From an uncultured Treponema sp. (GTDB lineage: Bacteria; Spirochaetota; Spirochaetia; Treponematales; Treponemataceae): a stretch of 64,000 nt of DNA. The notes beneath the pieces are model-generated. The model ran no database searches. It had not been told where the DNA came from and saw only the letters and a program-made list of their open reading frames with translations. Shown here piece after piece: positions 58,803 through 64,000 of the stretch (its first letter is position 1; each line of letters begins with the position of its first letter). The DNA is taken from assembly GCA_900317625.1 (NCBI GenBank), contig ONHK01000005.1:81461-145460 (forward strand), read 5' to 3'. Both the position numbers and the translations under genes were made by a program.

Positions 58803-61226
58803 TCACTTAGAACCTGTCATTTTTGACTGGGCAGCCGTGTCCATTTTTATGCTTAGCTCAAGAAGCTGGCTGACATCAATAATCAACGAAACGGAACCAT
58901 CGCCCAAAATAGAAGCACCGGCAATTCCAGGAGAAGCAGTATACTGATCCTTCAATGGCTTTATAACAACATCTTCCTCGCCAATCAAAGAATCAACCAT
59001 AACACCAACTTTTCTGTCTTTTGAGCCAACTATTACAATATTACAATATTCTTCACTGGCACTTTCTTTTATTCCAAACAATCTTGAAAGTCTAAGAACG
59101 CTTATAACTTCATTTCGCAAATTCAAAACTTCGTAATTATCAATAGTTTTTATATCAGAATGAAGAATTCGCTGGCTTTCAATAACAGAGGCAATTGGAA
59201 TTGAATAAATTTCTTTTCCGACTCGAACCAAAAGCCCCTGAATAATCGCAAGTGTAAGCGGAAGCCTTATGCTGAATGTAGTTCCTTTGCCTTTTTGGGA
59301 AGTCACATTTACAGTTCCGTTCAATTTGTCAATCATTGTTTTTACAACGTCAAGACCTACACCGCGGCCAGAAATTTTAGAAATTTTATCCGCAGTTGAA
59401 AATCCCGGCTCAAAAATAAGCTGGTGAATCTCGTTTTCAGAAAGAACTTTGTCTGGATGAATAATTCCTTTCTCAATCGCCTTCTGGCGGACTTTTTCAG
59501 CATCAATTCCAGCTCCATCATCAGAAATATCAATTATAATAAGATTTCCTTCGTTTGAAGCTTTTAATAGAACAGTTCCTGCCTCTGGTTTTCCAGCTGC
59601 AATTCGTTCCTCAGGAGTTTCAATTCCATGGTCGCAAGAATTGCGCACACAATGCATAATCGGATCAAGCAAATCTTCCACAACAGCCTTATCAAGCTCT
59701 GTGTCTTCACCTTCAATAACAAGATTGATTTTTTTGTTCAAATCTCGCTGCAAGTCGCGGACAACACGCGGGAATCGGCTGAAAATCTGATTGATTTGAA
59801 CCATTCGGATTTTCATTACGCCTTCCTGAAGTTCGCTGGCAATTCTTCCAAGATTTTGTGTTGAAGAACGCAGTTTTATAGAAAGAGACTTCAAATTTGT
59901 GTCATCATCGCCAGTTCCATCCGCAAGACTGCCCAAGGAACGGCTTATTTCAGAACGGACTTCATTAATCGTTTTTCCGTGCTGCATATCCTCAAGATAT
60001 GTCGGAAGCATTTCCATGAACTGATGCATTTTTTCCCGGTGCAAAATCTCTTTTGTATGGAAATCAACCAACGCCGCCGTAAGATTCGCAGAAAGCTGAT
60101 TGAACGACGCTTTTGTTATTACAATTTCACTTACAAGATTCAAAAGATAATCAACGCGCTTTGAATCAACGCGCAAAACAGAATTCTGCTGGTTTGCGGC
60201 AGAAGATTTTGCCGGCGAAACAGCTTTTGCGGCAGGAACCGCCTGTTTTTTCTCTTCTGTTTTTTGGGGCTGTGCCACAGGTGAAACTGTTTTAGACTCA
60301 TCAGAATTTACTGTTTTTTCCGCATTTTCAGGTTCAGTATTTTCCGGTGCAGCAGATTTTTCTGCAGAAACAGAATTTCCGCTATTTCCAGCAACCGGTC
60401 CAGTAATTTCCTGCGCATCTGTGGCAACCGTCACATCTCCAAGAAATGCAACATCTTCAATTTTGTCCGCTGTTGAATCAGATGCAAGATAATAATAAAC
60501 ACATTCATAAAATTCATCTTCGTAAAGAGCATCAAAATCAGGAACAGTTTTCAGGACGCTACCAAGTGCTTTTAATGCGGCAAAAACCTGAATTCCTCCA
60601 ACAGAATTCATAGGATTATTTTCATCAAATTTTACTGCGACTCGCCATACCTTCTGTTTTCCTTCGCAGGCATTTTTCAATTCTTCAAATTCTTCTTCAG
60701 AAAGCGGAGGATAATTAAATGGATTAGCCGGATTTGCAGCTGGCGCAGAAGGAGCGGCAGACGGCTCAACTTTTTCAAGTTTTGGACCAAAACCGGATGG
60801 CGGCGCTGAGTGTTTTTTCTTTGAATCTTTTTTCGGAACATAAGACTCAAGTTTTGCGACAAGTTCTGAGACATCCTCTTCATAAACAGAACCATTTTGC
60901 CGCGCTTCAAGCATCGCCTTGATTACATCAATTGATGTAAGGAGAATATCTATTATATCTTCTGTAACCTGCAGTCTATCAGAACGAATTTCATCAAGAA
61001 CGTCTTCCACTTTATGAGTAAATTCAGACAGTTCATTAAATTCAACAGTAGCTGAACCGCCTTTCAAAGTGTGAGCCGCACGGAAAATCTCATCAACAGC
61101 CTCGTGGTTTGAAGGATCGCTTTCAATCACCAAAATATTGCTTTCAAGAGTTTCAACCTGCTGTTCAGCTTCCGCAAAAAAATCTTTAAGTAATTCCTCG
61201 TTGTCAGGATCTAAATAATCACTCAT
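58803..61226 (-). CDS. cheA: Chemotaxis histidine kinase CheA
   Basis: 807 residues. P1 phospho-acceptor His52 lies in AAHTLKGGSATVEF. P2 (about 175-265) is followed by a long Pro/Ala/Lys/Glu linker. P3 starts near SKRVDYLLNLVSEIVITK and is longer than usual, with an extra stretch (REKMHQFMEMLPTYLEDMQH...SLADGTGDDDT). The P4 kinase has DPIMHCVRNSCDHGIE, DDGAGIDAEKV and GRGVGLDVVKT. P5, CheW-like, closes the protein. It phosphorylates CheY on receptor signals. The start has no ribosome site. Confidence 0.96.
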   Translation of the reverse strand: MSDYLDPDNEELLKDFFAEAEQQVETLESNILVIESDPSNHEAVDEIFRAAHTLKGGSATVEFNELSEFTHKVEDVLDEIRSDRLQVTEDIIDILLTSIDVIKAMLEARQNGSVYEEDVSELVAKLESYVPKKDSKKKHSAPPSGFGPKLEKVEPSAAPSAPAANPANPFNYPPLSEEEFEELKNACEGKQKVWRVAVKFDENNPMNSVGGIQVFAALKALGSVLKTVPDFDALYEDEFYECVYYYLASDSTADKIEDVAFLGDVTVATDAQEITGPVAGNSGNSVSAEKSAAPENTEPENAEKTVNSDESKTVSPVAQPQKTEEKKQAVPAAKAVSPAKSSAANQQNSVLRVDSKRVDYLLNLVSEIVITKASFNQLSANLTAALVDFHTKEILHREKMHQFMEMLPTYLEDMQHGKTINEVRSEISRSLGSLADGTGDDDTNLKSLSIKLRSSTQNLGRIASELQEGVMKIRMVQINQIFSRFPRVVRDLQRDLNKKINLVIEGEDTELDKAVVEDLLDPIMHCVRNSCDHGIETPEERIAAGKPEAGTVLLKASNEGNLIIIDISDDGAGIDAEKVRQKAIEKGIIHPDKVLSENEIHQLIFEPGFSTADKISKISGRGVGLDVVKTMIDKLNGTVNVTSQKGKGTTFSIRLPLTLAIIQGLLVRVGKEIYSIPIASVIESQRILHSDIKTIDNYEVLNLRNEVISVLRLSRLFGIKESASEEYCNIVIVGSKDRKVGVMVDSLIGEEDVVIKPLKDQYTASPGIAGASILGDGSVSLIIDVSQLLELSIKMDTAAQSKMTGSK

Positions 61227-61233
61227 ATCATCA

Positions 61234-61261
61234 ATTATATAACACTTTTTTAAGAATTCAA
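61234..61261 (-). promoter_or_regulatory. Promoter abutting the cheA start
   Basis: TTGAAT (61261-61256), 16 nt, TATAAT (61239-61234), then 7 nt (TGATGAT) to the ATG at 61226. Transcription would start at or within a base or two of the initiation codon. Confidence 0.6.
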
Positions 61262-61316
61262 GTTAATTAGCCTGAATTATGATATAGAAATTTTTTGTAA
61301 AAAAGCAAAAAGTTTA

Positions 61317-61344
61317 TTGACACTTCCTGAAATTCTTCTAATGT
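61317..61344 (+). promoter_or_regulatory. Promoter of the outer-membrane barrel gene
   Basis: TTGACA (61317-61322), 16 nt, TAATGT (61339-61344). A leader of about 45 nt with GGAG 6 nt before the ATG follows, so this gene is conventionally built, unlike cheA on the other side. Confidence 0.5.
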
Positions 61345-61396
61345 AATAGAAGAAAAATGCCGATAAACAGAAAGGAAAAATATTTTGGAGTTCATT

Positions 61397-62614
61397 ATGA
61401 CAAGCAGAAAAATAAAATTCTTAAACCTGGCAGCAGTTTTTTTTATGCTGTGCACATCTTCGTTTGCGGAAGTTTTTTTCAGTGGTTTTGCAGGATTAAA
61501 AACAGATTTCGGTTCCTCAAGCAACAGTTCTTTTGACCCTGAATTAAAATTCCAGTCATTTTTTTCAGGTCAGTTCAGTTTTTCAGAAAATATTTTTGCA
61601 CACGCAGAATTTTCGCTTGCAACGAACGACCTTATAGAAAATTCAATTTTTGATGAAACTCCAGGAACTTTTAAGATTGATGAACTTTCAATCATTTTCA
61701 GAAGACAACTTTTTGACGCCACAAATTATTTAAGTTTTTTCTGCGGAACTTACGAACCGATTGGCTCAGATATTTTTCTTAGACGACAATTTGGAATTCA
61801 GCCGATTGCCTCAAAAATCACAGAAGGATGGCTTGGTCTTTCCGGTTCTGTAATTTATCCGACATTCGGTGTCGGCGGTTCAGACATAATTCATTTCAAT
61901 GCGCAGCCGCTTGCGTTTGGACTTTATATATACGTAAACCACGAACTTGATGACAGCTACTGCTTTAATTCAGATTTAAGATTTGCCGGTGTTTACAGAT
62001 TTTTTACTTTTGATTTTGCAGGCGGAATCGGAATGCCTTTAAAAAGAAATGAAAATCAGGACGCTTTTGTTATAATTGACACACTTTATTGGCGCGCTGG
62101 AATAAATATGCTGCTTGGAAACAGCTACACTACCTCACTTTTTATGCAGGCTGGAGTTTCTGACATTGAATTTACAAAAGACGACAGCTATCCAAAAATT
62201 GATGAAAATGCGGCTTACCTGCTTTTTGAACCTCGCTTCCGTACAGAAAAATTTCAGCTTCATCTTACTGTATTCAGCCTTCCACAGGACACTGTTGACG
62301 ATTTTATTTTTATAAATGACACATTCGGAACAAACATCAACGTTTTCACAGATAATCTTTACATAAAAAACAAGATGTTTGTATTTGGAATAAACGGTGC
62401 ACTATCATTCCCGGAAAAGAATTTCACAGATTTAGTAAAACACACGAGCGATCTTTTTAAGAATGACTACAACATTCTTATAGCACCATATATTTCCACA
62501 AATTTCTACAACGGAACTATCCATGGAATGTTGCAAGCCAAAATAACCGACATGATAGACGGAAATTTTGGCTCTGCGCTAAAATTGAATATTGGTTACA
62601 AGACCCAGTTCTAG
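61397..62614 (+). CDS. Putative outer-membrane beta-barrel protein
   Basis: 405 residues. Signal peptide (FLNLAAVFFMLCTSSFA, cut before EV). The mature part alternates hydrophobic and polar residues in about 16-18 strands, such as IFAHAEFSLATND, YLSFFCGTYEPIG, FGLYIYVNHELDD, RFFTFDFAGGIGM, TTSLFMQAGVSDIE and KFQLHLTVFSL. It ends in a terminal Phe (LKLNIGYKTQF), the common outer-membrane insertion signal. No porin family could be named. The ATG at 61397 has GGAG 6 nt upstream. Confidence 0.82.
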   Translation: MTSRKIKFLNLAAVFFMLCTSSFAEVFFSGFAGLKTDFGSSSNSSFDPELKFQSFFSGQFSFSENIFAHAEFSLATNDLIENSIFDETPGTFKIDELSIIFRRQLFDATNYLSFFCGTYEPIGSDIFLRRQFGIQPIASKITEGWLGLSGSVIYPTFGVGGSDIIHFNAQPLAFGLYIYVNHELDDSYCFNSDLRFAGVYRFFTFDFAGGIGMPLKRNENQDAFVIIDTLYWRAGINMLLGNSYTTSLFMQAGVSDIEFTKDDSYPKIDENAAYLLFEPRFRTEKFQLHLTVFSLPQDTVDDFIFINDTFGTNINVFTDNLYIKNKMFVFGINGALSFPEKNFTDLVKHTSDLFKNDYNILIAPYISTNFYNGTIHGMLQAKITDMIDGNFGSALKLNIGYKTQF

Positions 62615-62621
62615 GTTGAAA

Positions 62622-63845
62622 CTAAAATTCAAGTTTTGAAAGCCGTTCGCAAGCTTCGTTCACATCATTCTGATGACCGAACGAACTAAAGCGGATAAAA
62701 CTTTCACCGCTTGGACCAAATCCAGAACCTGGAGTTGTTACAATATGACACTTGTCCAGAATTGTGTCAAAAACATCCCAGCTTTTTTTACCAGGAAATT
62801 TTGCCCAGACATAAGGACTGTTTCCAGTTGAATAAATTTCAACACCGATTTTCTTGAAGTTCTCGCCTTTTAAAGTTTCTTCTATTTTTTTTGCATTAAC
62901 CAGATAGTAATCAATCACATCTTTCATTGCCTTGATTCCTTCCGGCTCAAGACAAGCAAGACCACCGGCCTGCGCAACATTTGAAGCTCCGTTGAATAAA
63001 GTTGTCATAACGCGGTTCCAGTCTTTGTTCACGCTTGTTCCATCCGCAAATTTCAGCTCATTCGGAACGATTGACCATCCAAGACGAACACCGGTAAATC
63101 CAGCTGGCTTTGAGAAAGAATTTATCTCGATTGCGCAAGTACGGCTTCCTTCAATTTCAAAAATTGTCTTCGGAAGATTTTCATCGCGGATAAATTCGCG
63201 GTAAGCAGCGTCATAAATAATAATGCAACCGTTTGAGTTCGCAAAATCAACGAGCTTTTTCAAGTCATCTTTTGTCGCACAAGCACCAGTCGGATTATTT
63301 GGGGAACAGAAATAAATCAGACTATTCTTTTTGATTTTTGAAAGATCCGGAAAAAAATTATTTTCTGGAACGCAAGGCATATAAGTTACGCCTTTGTAGC
63401 CTTTTCCAGTGTTTTTTCCGGCAGCACCGATGATTACTGAACCATCCACGTAAACAGGATAAGAAGGATCCTGAACTGCAACTTTAACTTTTGAACCGAA
63501 CAAAGTCTGGATTCGGGCAATATCGCATTTCGCACCGTCAGAAATAAAAACTTCGTCCGCGGTTGCCATGCCTTTGTACCATACTTCCGCAATTTTTGCG
63601 CGCAAGACGGAATTTCCTTGTTCATCACCATAACCGGAATAACCTTCCGCAGTAGAAAGCGCCATTGAATAATCAGCCATCGCTTTTGCAATGAATTCCG
63701 GGAGCGGTTCAGTTGTGTTTCCTATACTAAGACTGATGATTTTTGCATCTTTATTTTTTTCTTGATACTCGCGTCGGCGGCGAGCTACTTCCGGGAACAG
63801 ATATCCCGCAGTTAAATTTTTAAAACCTGAATTTCTTTTTATCAT
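62622..63845 (-). CDS. dapL: LL-diaminopimelate aminotransferase
   Basis: 407 residues, fold-type I PLP enzyme. The DapL pattern is clear: ISLSIGNTTEPLPEFI, AEGYSGYGDEQGNSVLRAKI, FCSPNNPTGACATKDDL, IIYDAAYREFI and the PLP lysine in SFSKPAGFTGVRLGW. It converts tetrahydrodipicolinate directly to LL-diaminopimelate for lysine and wall synthesis, bypassing DapC/D/E. No ribosome site is seen; a -10 is 9 nt away. It converges on the barrel gene with a 7-nt gap. Confidence 0.95.
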   Translation of the reverse strand: MIKRNSGFKNLTAGYLFPEVARRRREYQEKNKDAKIISLSIGNTTEPLPEFIAKAMADYSMALSTAEGYSGYGDEQGNSVLRAKIAEVWYKGMATADEVFISDGAKCDIARIQTLFGSKVKVAVQDPSYPVYVDGSVIIGAAGKNTGKGYKGVTYMPCVPENNFFPDLSKIKKNSLIYFCSPNNPTGACATKDDLKKLVDFANSNGCIIIYDAAYREFIRDENLPKTIFEIEGSRTCAIEINSFSKPAGFTGVRLGWSIVPNELKFADGTSVNKDWNRVMTTLFNGASNVAQAGGLACLEPEGIKAMKDVIDYYLVNAKKIEETLKGENFKKIGVEIYSTGNSPYVWAKFPGKKSWDVFDTILDKCHIVTTPGSGFGPSGESFIRFSSFGHQNDVNEACERLSKLEF

Positions 63846-63854
63846 AATGAAGTT

Positions 63855-63883
63855 ATTTTAGTAATTGTGTTTTTTTTTGTAAA
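63855..63883 (-). promoter_or_regulatory. Promoter abutting the dapL start
   Basis: TTTACA (63883-63878), 17 nt, TAAAAT (63860-63855), 9 nt, ATG at 63845. No Shine-Dalgarno. Confidence 0.55.
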
Positions 63884-63918
63884 CAGCAACAAGAAATATC
63901 GAGAAATATTTGACAAAT

Positions 63919-63999
63919 TGCTATAATAAGCCTCAGATTTAGACATGGAGGAGAAAAAATAACGAATTTGTGCTAAGGTCAAGGCAGGACAAATTCATG
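63919..63999 (+). promoter_or_regulatory. Extended -10 promoter and leader hairpin at the right edge
   Basis: TGCTATAAT (63919-63927) is an extended -10. The predicted leader holds a tiny frame (ATG GAG GAG AAA AAA TAA) and a perfect 8-bp inverted repeat, GAATTTGT (63964-63971) with ACAAATTC (63989-63996). AGGA lies in the loop and an ATG follows at 63997. A gene may begin there, but only its first codon is in the window. An untranslated RNA is an alternative. Confidence 0.35.
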
Positions 64000-64000
64000 G

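Overview
The window reads as chromosomal DNA of a host-associated Treponema (Spirochaetota). It is AT-rich. It carries the spirochaete hallmarks: periplasmic-flagellum sheath proteins (two FlaA-type), a cheA-cheW/R-cheX-cheY chemotaxis operon, and the treponemal run from mraZ through ftsZ, xerD, dprA, topA, xerC and hslVU into flgB-fliJ. No tRNA, rRNA, CRISPR array, insertion sequence or prophage is visible. The species cannot be told from this window.

Layout. (1) 1-10040, minus strand: a tightly packed run from prfB through a PEGA-like surface or periplasmic protein, ftsY, an exported repeat protein, lolC-lolD-lolE, mcsA, mcsB and the start of a clp ATPase gene, which runs off the left edge. 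(2) 10269-11927, plus: a TGS/uridine-kinase fusion, converging on fliJ. (3) 11924-34559, minus: about 22.6 kb of uninterrupted co-directional genes. These are mraZ, rsmH, ftsL, murF, ftsW, ftsQ, ftsA, ftsZ (division and wall), xerD, a TPR lipoprotein, dprA, topA, xerC, hslV, hslU (DNA processing and proteolysis), then flgB, flgC, fliE, fliF, fliG, fliH, fliI, fliJ (flagellar basal body and export). Most junctions overlap or nearly touch. (4) 34720-38163: an unrecognised nuclease-like protein, two flaA genes behind a sigma28-like promoter, and fba. (5) 38240-51530: a mosaic of small units: nudC and a GNAT acetyltransferase, a MATE exporter, an ABC exporter with its own palindromic operator, a minimal kinase with cytidine deaminase, hisS/coaX, and a nonulosonate-synthase-like gene in a run of lipoprotein and membrane genes ending at secA. 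(6) 51523-63845: secA, a very large signal peptidase I, the chemotaxis operon, an outer-membrane barrel protein and dapL.

How the genes work together. Export and envelope biogenesis recur: SecA, signal peptidase I, FtsY, the Lol lipoprotein system and several lipoproteins. Division (dcw), chromosome resolution (XerCD) and motility (basal body, switch, FlaA, Che) sit in long operons. McsA/McsB/Clp form a protein-quality-control cassette.

Most notable observations. Eight 5'-most genes (cheA, hisS, coaX, MATE, GNAT, secA, lepB, dapL) have a good -35/-10 pair whose -10 lies only 6-10 nt before the start codon, with no properly spaced Shine-Dalgarno; this suggests leaderless mRNAs. A palindromic repeat family has one copy inserted in frame inside nudC. 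McsB lacks the paired glutamates of its catalytic loop. mraZ has 10-bp-periodic MraZ-type boxes in its leader. The prfB gene keeps a repaired trace of the RF2 frameshift site. The large majority of the window is conserved core genome; I see no convincing wholly new multi-gene system.
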